Part shown: positions 56,553 through 64,000 of the stretch, piece after piece | How the letters are laid out: every line of letters starts with the position of its first letter | Position numbering within the stretch: position 1 is the stretch's first letter | Assembly: GCF_018130245.1 (NCBI RefSeq) | Contig: NZ_JAFCKP010000006.1 | Span: 62,001-126,000 of the forward strand | Length of the DNA: 64,000 nucleotides | Source of the DNA: Bradyrhizobium sp. SZCCT0231 | GTDB taxonomy: Bacteria > Pseudomonadota > Alphaproteobacteria > Rhizobiales > Xanthobacteraceae | Direction of reading: 5' to 3' | The notes under the pieces: model-generated | Told to the model about the DNA's origin: nothing | Database searches by the model: none | Seen by the model: only the letters and a program-made list of their open reading frames with translations | Made by a program: the position numbers and the translations under genes

Positions 56553-57437
56553 CTAGAGATTCGCTGAGGCATCGATCTCGACGGCCGCGTCCACCTGCAC
56601 CTCGACCTCGGTGACTGAGAACAAGTCCCGCCCTGGCTCGACGGTCCAGGGCATGTGCTTGGCGCGGGCGGCGGCGACGGGGGCGAAGAAGCTGCGGTGG
56701 TGGATGGACGGGCCGAGGCGGTCGAGGGCGTCGAGATGCTCGGGGACAGCGTAGCCCTTGTGCTGCTCGAAGCCGTAGCCGGGGCAGTCTTGCGCCAGCG
56801 CGCACATCAGCCGGTCGCGGGTGACCTTGGCGACGATGGATGCCGCGGCGATCGACAGCACGATGCCGTCGCCGCCGATTACCGCCTCGCAATCGCATTC
56901 GGTGTCGAGCCGGTCGCGGCCGTCGACGAAGACGTGCCTGGGCGCCTCGGGCAGTGCCACCACGGCGCGCTTCAGCGCCCACAGCGAGGCGCGCAGGATG
57001 TTGTCACGGTCGATCCGCGCGGGCGAGGCCACGGCGACCGAGACCTGCGCGGTGGCGCAGATCTTGTCGAACAGCTTCTCGCGCTCCTCGGCGGTCAGGC
57101 GCTTGGAATCGTCGATGCCGCGCGGAATGCGGTCGGGATCGAGAATCACCGCCGCCGCCACCACGGGGCCGGCGAGCGGGCCACGACCGGCCTCGTCACA
57201 GCCGGCGACCGGCCAGACGCCGCGCTTGATCAGCGCGCGCTCGCGGCGGAAGCTGGGGGGGGCAATGGCAATGATACCCTTCTTGCCGGCAGCAACCTTC
57301 GGAGCCGGGACCGCAGACGTTTTGGCCGCAGGCGTCTCAGCCGCCTTGGCAGGCGCAGCCTTCTTCGCAGCCTGCTTTTTTGGCGCGTCCTTGGCTGGGT
57401 TCTTGGCTGGGTTCTTGGCGGACTTGTCCCGAATCAT
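56553..57437 (-). CDS. rnhB: Ribonuclease HII with a histone-like N-terminal tail
   Basis: A 294-residue RNase HII that nicks at ribonucleotides in DNA and cuts RNA-DNA hybrids. The catalytic DE pair is in [21 protein letters not shown], further acidic residues in [22 protein letters not shown], and [20 protein letters not shown] is conserved. The core starts near residue 60. Before it comes a Lys/Ala/Pro-rich tail with [20 protein letters not shown]; in DNA the first part is a 12-base tandem repeat (TTGGCTGGGTTC, 57391-57414). The ATG at 57437 gives [10 protein letters not shown]. Confidence 0.94.
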   Translation of the reverse strand: MIRDKSAKNPAKNPAKDAPKKQAAKKAAPAKAAETPAAKTSAVPAPKVAAGKKGIIAIAPPSFRRERALIKRGVWPVAGCDEAGRGPLAGPVVAAAVILDPDRIPRGIDDSKRLTAEEREKLFDKICATAQVSVAVASPARIDRDNILRASLWALKRAVVALPEAPRHVFVDGRDRLDTECDCEAVIGGDGIVLSIAAASIVAKVTRDRLMCALAQDCPGYGFEQHKGYAVPEHLDALDRLGPSIHHRSFFAPVAAARAKHMPWTVEPGRDLFSVTEVEVQVDAAVEIDASANL

Positions 57438-57515
57438 GGCTGGGATCGTGCGCAAGGGGCTTCGCCAGCGCAACCGGGAACCCAGGATAATTCCCGTTAT
57501 TCAGGCCGGCCGCCC

Positions 57516-57971
57516 CTACTCCGCCAGATGCACCCGCCGGTCCTCGCCCACCTCGATACCGGGCGCGACCACGACCTCCCAAGGATGGCCGTCGGGGTCG
57601 GTGAAGTAGCCGGAATAGCCGCCGTAATCGGTCGCGTGCGCCGCCTTCAGCAAGCTAGCCCCCTTCCCGACGGCGAAGGCCAGCACCGCATCGACCTCCT
57701 CGCGCGTCCGGCAGTTCCAGGCGAGCGTGGTGCCGCGAAAGGTCGATGGCCTCGGCGCGTCCGGCAGGGTCGCGTCTGCCGCGAGCTGATCCCACGGATA
57801 CAAGGCGAGCACCGGACCGCCGGTGTCGTAGAAGGCGACCGCCTCGCCGGTTGCCTTCAGCCGGCGCGAGAAGCCGAGTGCGTCGTAAAAGGCGATGCTG
57901 GCGCGGATGTCGCTCACACCTAACGTGATGACGGACAGTCGCGGCACCAGCACGGCGAGTTCCTTAACCAT
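57516..57971 (-). CDS. VOC family (glyoxalase/bleomycin-resistance-like) protein
   Basis: A 151-residue single-domain VOC protein. VLVPRLSVITLGVSDIRASIAFYDALGF starts the first beta-alpha-beta-beta-beta module, and YGGYSGYFTDPDGHPWEVVVAPG closes the second with its usual metal-ligand region. It may be an enzyme or a resistance protein; the ligand is unknown. The ATG at 57971 is the family start; the frame continues upstream into the radical SAM gene. Confidence 0.87.
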   Translation of the reverse strand: MVKELAVLVPRLSVITLGVSDIRASIAFYDALGFSRRLKATGEAVAFYDTGGPVLALYPWDQLAADATLPDAPRPSTFRGTTLAWNCRTREEVDAVLAFAVGKGASLLKAAHATDYGGYSGYFTDPDGHPWEVVVAPGIEVGEDRRVHLAE

Positions 57972-57994
57972 GCTATGTCTCTCCACCTTCCCGG

Positions 57995-59158
57995 TTAGAA
58001 CAGGCTGAGCTGATCGCCGTTCCGCTTCGGCCGCGCAAAGTGGTCCGTCGTCAGCTTCGAGCGCCGCTTGTTGAGGCCGAGCCTGTCGCAGGCGATCTCG
58101 AAGCGGCGGCCGATGGTCCAGGCCATCGGACCGGTGCCCTTCATCCGCTCGCCCCATTTGGCGTCGTAGTCCCGCCCGCCGCGCATGTCGCGGATCAGGG
58201 TGAAGACGTGGCGATAGCGGTCCGGATAGTTTGCCATCAGCCATTCGCGGAAGAGATCGCGCACCTCCAGCGGCAACCGCAGCAGGACATAGGAGGCTTC
58301 CTTGACGCCGGCATGGGCGGCGGCATCGAGGATGCGCTCGATCTCGGAATCGTTCAGCGCAGGGATCACGGGCGCGACCATCACCGTGGTCGGAATGCCG
58401 GCCTCAGAGAGCTGCTTCAGCGCCTCCAGCCGCTTTGGCGGCGTCGAGGCCCGCGGCTCCATGGTGCGCGCCAGCTTTGGATCGAGCGAGGTGACCGAGA
58501 TCGCGACCTTGGCGAGGTTGCGCTTGGCCATCCGCTGGAGAATGTCGATGTCGCGCACCACCAGCGCCGATTTGGTGACGATGCCGACCGGATGCCCGGC
58601 GTGCTCCAGCACCTCGAGGATGCCGCGCATGATTTTGCGCTCGCGCTCGATCGGCTGATAGGGATCGGTGTTGGTGCCGATCGCGATCATCCGCGGCTCG
58701 TAGCCGGGTGCGGCGAGCTCCTTCTCCAGCAGCGAAGGCGCCTCGGGCTTCACGAACAGCTTTGACTCGAAGTCGAGCCCCGGCGACAGGCCGAGATAGG
58801 CGTGGGTCGGCCGCGCGAAGCAATAGACACAGCCATGCTCGCAGCCGCGATACGGATTGATCGACCGGTCGAAACCGATATCGGGGGAGTCGTTGCGGGT
58901 GATCACCTTGCGCGAGGTGTCGACTGCTATCGTCGTCTTGAACGGCGGCAAATCCTCAAGGCTCTGCCAGCCGTCGTCGAAGGCGACGCGCGCCTCGGCC
59001 TCGTAGCGGCCGCTGGCGTTGGACTGCGCACCCCGGCCTCGCCTGCGCTGACGGTCGATGGCGACCGCAAGCTCGGGAAAATCAGAGTCCGCACCCGCCG
59101 GCTCGGAGGGCGCCGTGACCGGCGGGTGCTTGAGAGCAGAAGAAGATGCTGGACTCAT
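57995..59158 (-). CDS. PA0069-family radical SAM protein
   Basis: A 387-residue radical SAM enzyme. The [4Fe-4S] site is INPYRGCEHGCVYCFARPTHAYL, a CxxxCxxC motif. SPGLDFESKLFVKPEAP, IAIGTNTDPYQPIERERKIMRGILEVL and LVVRDIDILQRMAKRNLAKVAISVTSLD place it in the PA0069 or spore-photolyase-like family. The reaction is unknown. The first 55 residues are a polar, low-complexity leader. It lies 23 bases upstream of the VOC gene and may share its transcript. Confidence 0.93.
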   Translation of the reverse strand: MSPASSSALKHPPVTAPSEPAGADSDFPELAVAIDRQRRRGRGAQSNASGRYEAEARVAFDDGWQSLEDLPPFKTTIAVDTSRKVITRNDSPDIGFDRSINPYRGCEHGCVYCFARPTHAYLGLSPGLDFESKLFVKPEAPSLLEKELAAPGYEPRMIAIGTNTDPYQPIERERKIMRGILEVLEHAGHPVGIVTKSALVVRDIDILQRMAKRNLAKVAISVTSLDPKLARTMEPRASTPPKRLEALKQLSEAGIPTTVMVAPVIPALNDSEIERILDAAAHAGVKEASYVLLRLPLEVRDLFREWLMANYPDRYRHVFTLIRDMRGGRDYDAKWGERMKGTGPMAWTIGRRFEIACDRLGLNKRRSKLTTDHFARPKRNGDQLSLF

Positions 59159-59367
59159 GAAACCAAGATAGCACGCATACGGAACAAATCAAGAACACAA
59201 ACAAAAAACGTGAAAACAACCCCATGCAAAGTAGCCGCCCAAATTTCGGGCGCGCGCCTTTGACCTCACGCAACACGCCGGTCACGACGATTTCGTTTGA
59301 TCCCGCACAGGATCGATCGCGCCGGAACAAAGTTGGTGACGATCGCTGGGTGAAAGCCGACAGGACC

Positions 59368-61785
59368 ATGACAATTCAACAAAAAACGGCCGCCGCGACC
59401 GGCGACCTCGATCTGCTCGATCGCTATTGGCGCGCCGCCAACTACCTCTCCGTCGGGCAAATCTACCTGCTCGACAATCCGCTGCTGCGCGAGCCGTTAC
59501 GGCCCGAGCACATCAAGCCGCGTTTGCTCGGCCATTGGGGCACGACGCCAGGCCTGAACTTCATCTACGTCCATCTCAACCGCGTCATCCGAGCGCTGGA
59601 CCTCAACGTCATCTATGTCTGCGGGCCCGGCCATGGCGGACCGGGTATGGTCGCCAACACCTATCTCGAAGGCAGCTACAGCGAGATCTATCCCGACATC
59701 ACGCGCGATACGGACGGATTGCGCAAGCTGTTCAGGCAGTTCTCCTTCCCCGGCGGCATCCCGAGCCATGCGGCGCCGGAGACGCCGGGCTCGATCCACG
59801 AAGGCGGTGAGCTCGGCTATGCGCTGGTGCACGCCTATGGCGCGGCATTCGACAATCCTGATTTGATCGTCGCCTGCGTGGTTGGCGACGGCGAGGCCGA
59901 GACCGGCCCGTTAGCTGCGTCCTGGCACTCCAACAAGTTCCTGAACCCGGCCCATGACGGCGCGGTGCTGCCGATCCTGCATCTCAACGGCTACAAGATC
60001 GCAAATCCCACCGTGCTCGGACGGATGGAAGATGCGGAGATCCGCGACCTCTTCCGCGGGTTCGGCCACGAGCCGCTGTTCGTCGCGGGAGACGATCCCA
60101 AATTGATGCACCACGCCATGGCGGATGCGCTCGATGTCGCACTCGCCAGCATCCGCTCGATTCAGCAGCATGCCCGCGATGGGCGCACAAGCGTCGAGCG
60201 GTCGCGCTGGCCGATGATCGTGCTGCGCAGCCCGAAGGGCTGGACCGGCCCGAAGGAAGTCGACGGCAAGAAGGTCGAGGGTTTTTGGCGCGCGCATCAG
60301 GTGCCCGTTGCGAGCTGCCGCGAGAACCCGGCGCACCTCAAGGTGCTCGAAGACTGGATGCGCGGCTACCAGCCCGAAAAGCTGTTCGACGCGAACGGCG
60401 CGCTCATTCCCGAGCTTCAGGCGCTCGCGCCCGAAGGTGTCAGGCGCATGGGCGCCAATCCACATGCCAATGGCGGCCTCCTGAAGAAAGAGCTGAAGCT
60501 GCCCGACTATCGCAGCTTCGCAATCGAGGTGCCGCAGCCCGGCGGCACCGTAGCCGAAGCGACACGCGAGCTCGGCCAATTCCTGCGCGACGTCATTCGC
60601 CTCAACGCGCAACAGCGCAATTTCCGCATCATGGGCCCGGACGAGACGGCGTCGAACCGGTTAGACGCCGTGTTCGACGCCACCGAACGCGTCTGGATGG
60701 AGCCGATCGAGCCTTACGACGTGCATCTCGCGCAGGATGGCCGCGTGATGGAAGTCTTGAGCGAGCATCTCTGCCAGGGCTGGCTCGAGGGCTATCTGCT
60801 CACGGGACGACACGGCTTCTTTTCCTGCTACGAAGCCTTCATCCACATCGTGGATTCCATGTTCAACCAGCATGCCAAATGGCTGAAGGTGACGCGCGAC
60901 CTGCCGTGGCGGCGCCCGATCGCCTCGCTCAATTATCTCCTGACCTCGCATGTCTGGCGTCAGGACCATAACGGCTTCAGCCATCAGGACCCCGGTTTCG
61001 TCGATCTCGTCGCCAACAAGAAGGCCGACGTCGTCCGCATCTATTTCCCGCCGGATGCCAACACGCTGCTGTGGATCGCCGACCATTGCCTGCGCACCTA
61101 CAACCGCATCAACGTGATCGTCGCCGGCAAGCAGCCGGCGCCGCAATGGCTGTCGATGCAGGATGCGGCGACGCATTGCGATGCCGGCATCGGCATCTGG
61201 ACCTGGGCCGGAACGGAGGATGGAAAGGGCGAGCCCGACGTGGTCATGGCCTGCGCCGGCGACGTTCCGACATTGGAGACGCTCGCCGCCGTCGACCTCT
61301 TGCGCAAGGCGCTGCCGGACTTGAAGATCCGCGTCGTCAACGTCGTCGACCTCATGACGCTGCAGCCTAAGGACCAGCATCCGCATGGCCTCTCCGGCCG
61401 CGACTTCGACAGCTTGTTCACGCGCGACAAGCCTGTGATCTTCGCCTATCACGGCTATCCCTATCTGATCCACCGGCTGACCTATAACCGTACCAACCAT
61501 GCCGGCATGCATGTGCGGGGCTTTGCCGAGGAAGGCACCACGACGACGCCCTTCGACATGGTCGTGCTCAACGAGCTCGACCGCTACCACCTCGCGATCG
61601 AGGCGATCGAGCGCGTGCCTGGGCTCGCGACCAGGGCCGCGCAGGTGAAGCAGCAATTCCGCGACAGACTGATCGAGCACGCCCGCTATGTCCGCGAGCA
61701 TGGCGAGGACATGCCCGAGATCCGCGACTGGGTCTGGCCGAACAGCGCCGGCGGCAACACGCTCGCCCAACCGACGAAGAGATGA
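59368..61785 (+). CDS. xfp: Xylulose-5-phosphate/fructose-6-phosphate phosphoketolase
   Basis: An 805-residue thiamine diphosphate enzyme that splits xylulose 5-phosphate or fructose 6-phosphate with phosphate, giving acetyl-phosphate plus glyceraldehyde 3-phosphate or erythrose 4-phosphate. It starts [22 protein letters not shown] and shows [49 protein letters not shown] and [17 protein letters not shown], the cofactor-binding region. The C-terminal part has [20 protein letters not shown] and [19 protein letters not shown]. The ATG at 59368 begins the family N-terminus. It is followed by an inverted repeat and then the 642-residue gene; no acetate kinase is seen inside the window. Confidence 0.95.
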   Translation: MTIQQKTAAATGDLDLLDRYWRAANYLSVGQIYLLDNPLLREPLRPEHIKPRLLGHWGTTPGLNFIYVHLNRVIRALDLNVIYVCGPGHGGPGMVANTYLEGSYSEIYPDITRDTDGLRKLFRQFSFPGGIPSHAAPETPGSIHEGGELGYALVHAYGAAFDNPDLIVACVVGDGEAETGPLAASWHSNKFLNPAHDGAVLPILHLNGYKIANPTVLGRMEDAEIRDLFRGFGHEPLFVAGDDPKLMHHAMADALDVALASIRSIQQHARDGRTSVERSRWPMIVLRSPKGWTGPKEVDGKKVEGFWRAHQVPVASCRENPAHLKVLEDWMRGYQPEKLFDANGALIPELQALAPEGVRRMGANPHANGGLLKKELKLPDYRSFAIEVPQPGGTVAEATRELGQFLRDVIRLNAQQRNFRIMGPDETASNRLDAVFDATERVWMEPIEPYDVHLAQDGRVMEVLSEHLCQGWLEGYLLTGRHGFFSCYEAFIHIVDSMFNQHAKWLKVTRDLPWRRPIASLNYLLTSHVWRQDHNGFSHQDPGFVDLVANKKADVVRIYFPPDANTLLWIADHCLRTYNRINVIVAGKQPAPQWLSMQDAATHCDAGIGIWTWAGTEDGKGEPDVVMACAGDVPTLETLAAVDLLRKALPDLKIRVVNVVDLMTLQPKDQHPHGLSGRDFDSLFTRDKPVIFAYHGYPYLIHRLTYNRTNHAGMHVRGFAEEGTTTTPFDMVVLNELDRYHLAIEAIERVPGLATRAAQVKQQFRDRLIEHARYVREHGEDMPEIRDWVWPNSAGGNTLAQPTKR

Positions 61786-61816
61786 CGATCGCGCGCCCTT
61801 GCGCGGCGCTGATCCG

Positions 61817-61841
61817 CGAACGTCAGGTCACGTGACGTTTT
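61817..61841 (+). terminator. Inverted repeat with T-run after the phosphoketolase gene
   Basis: AACGTCA (61817-61823) and TGACGTT (61831-61837) form a 7-bp stem around GGTCACG, followed by TTTATG. It begins 32 bases after the stop. It contains the perfect palindrome GTCACGTGAC (61825-61834), so a protein-binding site is an alternative reading. Confidence 0.5.
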
Positions 61842-61918
61842 TATGAATGATCTGCCGCAATGCTGCCGCCGCGTCTTCGCGGCATACAGACGGCATCAAT
61901 CCCGGTTGCGGACAGATC

Positions 61919-63847
61919 ATGAAAACCCAGATCATCGAAGAGCTCGGACAAGGCAGCATCCTGTTGCCTGCGCTGGTGGCGGAAGGGCTCGCCGCCAACG
62001 ACCGCATCAAGGTGCGGATGAGCGCATTGCAGGCGGCGGCCCAGCATGCGCAGGAGCCCAGCCGGCCCGCGAACGACCTTGGCGTCGAAAGCCAGACTGC
62101 AGGCATCGCTCCCGCCGGGATCGCGGCGCTGATCGGCGGCGCGCATCTGATCGGACAGGGCCGGCTCGCGGCCCCCGATCTTGCGAAGCTGATTGAGGAG
62201 ATTGCGGACGATGCAGCGACCATGGTGCGAGCCGTCGGCGCCGGTGCGGCGAGCGAAGGCGAGAGGGCGCAGGCGCGGCTCGACGCGATCCGCGCAGCCG
62301 GCCTGCTCGATGCCGCCGGCGAGATCGAGCTCTCCCGCATCGCGCGCCTGACCGGCGTTGCCGACGCAGGCGGCGACAGCCTGCATCGCCTCGTCATGGA
62401 TCTGCACAAGCAGCTCAACAGGCTTGTGGCGAGCTGCTCGGAAGAGGCGCTCGACGGCGCCCATGTCTTCGGCCTGCACAGCGAGGACCGGCCGGCCGTC
62501 GCGGCCTTCATGAAGGGCCTGAACGCGACGCGGGGTCTCAAGTTCAATCATCCGGGCCTCGACACCATGGCCACACGCGCCGGCGGCCGGCTGCTGATCC
62601 AGAACGATATCGGCACCACGGACGCCCATGTCGTGGTGATCGCGGTGAAGAAGAACGCGGTCACCGTCACCTACACCGATGTGCATCTGGCCCGGGCGAA
62701 GTTCTTCATCTCGCTGTTCGACGGGTTCGAGGCGACCTGGAGCGGGCTTGATCGTCACACCGCAGCAGGCCTCGGCGAGGGCAATTCCTTCTATCTCGTC
62801 ACCGGGCAGTATCAGGTCGACCACGCCGCCGATCGCAACGAGTTCCTCGCGGCGCTCGGGGCCGCACTGGTTTTTCTGATCGACTGGAACAAGGCGCGCA
62901 AGCTGCTCAGGACCTGGGTAGCCAAGGAGGACGCGGCACGCATCCTGGAATGGGCGGCGCGTCAACGGATCGGCCATCGCGGCTTCCTCGAGCTCGGCGG
63001 CAACGATCTGCTGGGCTCGGCCGTCCGGAACGCCGCCCCCACACGGATCGGCTTCGGCGAGCGGCTCGACCAGGCGCTCGGCCGCAACGCCGCAATCGAT
63101 TTTCTGAAGGCGTCTCTGCGCGCCGCCACCGAGGCACTGCTTGCGGGCCGCTCGGTCAGGACGGTGCGCGACCAGATCGAAGCCGATCTGATGCGGCACC
63201 TGGACCGCGTCGACGGCGCTCTGCTGGCAGCCGTGCTGCGTCAGATCGGCCTCGCCCACGATCTCGTCGCGGCCATCTCGCGCCATATCGCGGCGTTGCA
63301 GGCGGGTCAGCCCGCCGACAGCAAGCTGCTGACCCAACGCTGCGGCGTGATCGAGCAGAAGGCCGACCGCATCGCGCTCGTGAGCCGCAACGAGGTCGAC
63401 CGCCTCAATGCCCGCCCGCTGATCGGCCAGTTGATCGATCGCGCCGAGGAAGCGGTCGACGAGCTGGAGCAGGCCGCATTCATCGCATCGCTGATGCCGG
63501 AAAGGACCGATCCATCCCTGCTGGCATCGCTGGTCGAGCTTTGCGCAGTGGCAGAGACCGCGACCGAAGTGGCTGCGAGCGGTGTCGCCGCAGCGATCGA
63601 CGTGCCGGAAGGACGGCGTGCCGATTCAGAGGACGCGCTTTCCGCGGTGACCCGCCTGATCGACGCCGAACACGCCGCCGACAGCCGCGAACGCGCGACG
63701 ACCGCACTGGTCTTCTGCGGCGGCTTCGACGTCGCGACCTCGCTGTCGGTGATCGAGCTCGCACGCGCCGTCGAGCGCGCCACCGACCGCTTCGCCGCGT
63801 TCGGACATCTGCTCCGCCGCCACATCATGATCGATCTCGCAGCTTGA
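61919..63847 (+). CDS. Unrecognised 642-residue protein with a DUF47/PhoU-like C-terminal part
   Basis: Soluble, largely helical protein without signal peptide or membrane spans. Residues 1-200 are helical. Residues 205-340 form a distinct mixed domain with GLKFNHPGLDTMATRAGG, LLIQNDIGTTDAHVVVIAV and LGEGNSFYLVTGQYQVDHA, conserved-looking but unknown to me. Residues 395-640 have long helices (SVRTVRDQIEADLMRHLDRVD, QRCGVIEQKADRIALVSRNEVDRL) resembling DUF47/PhoU phosphate-transport-regulator bundles. It follows phosphoketolase by 133 bases. Its stop is 10 bases before the start of a PEP/pyruvate-binding gene, so those two are surely co-transcribed. A regulatory or phosphoryl-transfer partner role is an inference only. 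Confidence 0.88.
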   Translation: MKTQIIEELGQGSILLPALVAEGLAANDRIKVRMSALQAAAQHAQEPSRPANDLGVESQTAGIAPAGIAALIGGAHLIGQGRLAAPDLAKLIEEIADDAATMVRAVGAGAASEGERAQARLDAIRAAGLLDAAGEIELSRIARLTGVADAGGDSLHRLVMDLHKQLNRLVASCSEEALDGAHVFGLHSEDRPAVAAFMKGLNATRGLKFNHPGLDTMATRAGGRLLIQNDIGTTDAHVVVIAVKKNAVTVTYTDVHLARAKFFISLFDGFEATWSGLDRHTAAGLGEGNSFYLVTGQYQVDHAADRNEFLAALGAALVFLIDWNKARKLLRTWVAKEDAARILEWAARQRIGHRGFLELGGNDLLGSAVRNAAPTRIGFGERLDQALGRNAAIDFLKASLRAATEALLAGRSVRTVRDQIEADLMRHLDRVDGALLAAVLRQIGLAHDLVAAISRHIAALQAGQPADSKLLTQRCGVIEQKADRIALVSRNEVDRLNARPLIGQLIDRAEEAVDELEQAAFIASLMPERTDPSLLASLVELCAVAETATEVAASGVAAAIDVPEGRRADSEDALSAVTRLIDAEHAADSRERATTALVFCGGFDVATSLSVIELARAVERATDRFAAFGHLLRRHIMIDLAA

Positions 63848-63857
63848 GGAAGTCACC

Positions 63858-64000
63858 ATGCATATCGTGCGTATCGACGCAGACGCCGCCGAATTGCGGC
63901 CCGCCGACGAGATCGGCGCCAAGGCCGCCAATCTCGCCCGCATCGCGGCGCTGGGCCTGCCGGTGCCGCCTGCCTTCGTGCTCCCGGTCAAGCTCTGCGC
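63858..64000 (+). CDS. PEP/pyruvate-binding (PEP synthase-like) protein, 5' end only
   Basis: A frame begins ATG at 63858 behind GAGGAAG and runs off the window after 47 complete residues. IGAKAANLARIAALGLPVPPAFVLPV is the ATP-grasp N-terminus of PEP synthase and pyruvate phosphate dikinase, and aligns with [23 protein letters not shown] of the dikinase at 34049-36988. The rest is outside the window, so whether it has the phosphohistidine and PEP domains is unknown. Confidence 0.85.
   Translation, partial: MHIVRIDADAAELRPADEIGAKAANLARIAALGLPVPPAFVLPVKLC

Noticed and set aside
61841-63337. A 498-codon reverse frame opposite the unknown 642-residue gene
   Set aside because: The forward frame has a good start, a coupled downstream gene and mixed natural composition; the reverse frame looks like a shadow.

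Overview
The window is 64 kb of high-GC chromosome from an alphaproteobacterium, most probably Bradyrhizobium or a close relative in the Nitrobacteraceae. That placement rests on protein family resemblance: AcuI-type reductase, PA0069-type radical SAM protein, DUF1236, DUF2339, TIGR02301 and SRAP proteins, and a Nudix-derived NAD regulator. It also rests on several families of imperfect palindromic intergenic repeats of a kind common in that genus. No rRNA or other species marker is present, so the genus is an inference. The layout is mostly housekeeping, and the only clear mobile-element trace is a decayed integrase next to tRNA-Pro near the left end.

Layout. 1-2.5 kb: end of an unrecognised gene, a polyprenyl-phosphate sugar-1-phosphate transferase for exopolysaccharide, a frameshifted tyrosine-recombinase remnant and tRNA-Pro(CGG). 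2.5-8.4 kb: forward cluster of threonylcarbamoyl-AMP synthase, FAD-linked 2-hydroxyacid dehydrogenase, GNAT acetyltransferase, Nudix pyrophosphatase, a glycine-reductase-B-like protein and a CaiB/BaiF CoA-transferase. 8.5-11.3 kb: SRAP protein and small conserved genes. 11.4-20.7 kb: sulfurtransferase, a dihydroorotase-like enzyme, YgfZ-tag-HD hydrolase (overlapping genes), a tyrosine phosphatase, a NadQ-like regulator and a DUF2339 membrane protein. 20.6-24.4 kb: two tandem chemoreceptors. 24.5-28 kb: two small unknowns, AcuI-like reductase and an MFS transporter. 28.3-32.1 kb: nadA-nadB-nadC. 32-37 kb: SleB-type cell wall hydrolase and pyruvate phosphate dikinase. 37-45 kb: DUF3096, DUF1236, glyS-glyQ, a small membrane protein, S49 peptidase, a 32-residue membrane peptide, a tRNA methyltransferase-like enzyme, DUF2007 and polyprenyl diphosphate synthase. 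45.6-49 kb: an HxlR regulator leading a ketoacyl-synthase, LysE exporter and hydrolase operon. 49-54.8 kb: ispE, a TPR protein, ETF-ubiquinone oxidoreductase and uracil-DNA glycosylase. 54.9-59.2 kb: a GT39-like membrane protein, RNase HII, a VOC protein and a radical SAM protein. 59.4-64 kb: phosphoketolase, an unrecognised 642-residue protein and the start of a PEP/pyruvate-binding protein that runs off the window.

How the parts work together. The NadQ-like regulator at 16.9 kb and the nadABC operon at 28.3 kb, which carries two TTGAGCATA-type palindromes upstream of nadA, look like one NAD-homeostasis circuit. The HxlR gene has a 12-bp-arm palindrome immediately before its start codon and probably autoregulates its four-gene operon. 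The phosphoketolase and the two genes after it join acetyl-phosphate production to PEP/pyruvate chemistry; the middle protein is the least explained large gene here. Pyruvate phosphate dikinase and RNase HII, unrelated enzymes, both carry lysine/alanine/proline-rich histone-H1-like N-terminal tails. I saw no CRISPR array, no intact phage and no complete insertion sequence.
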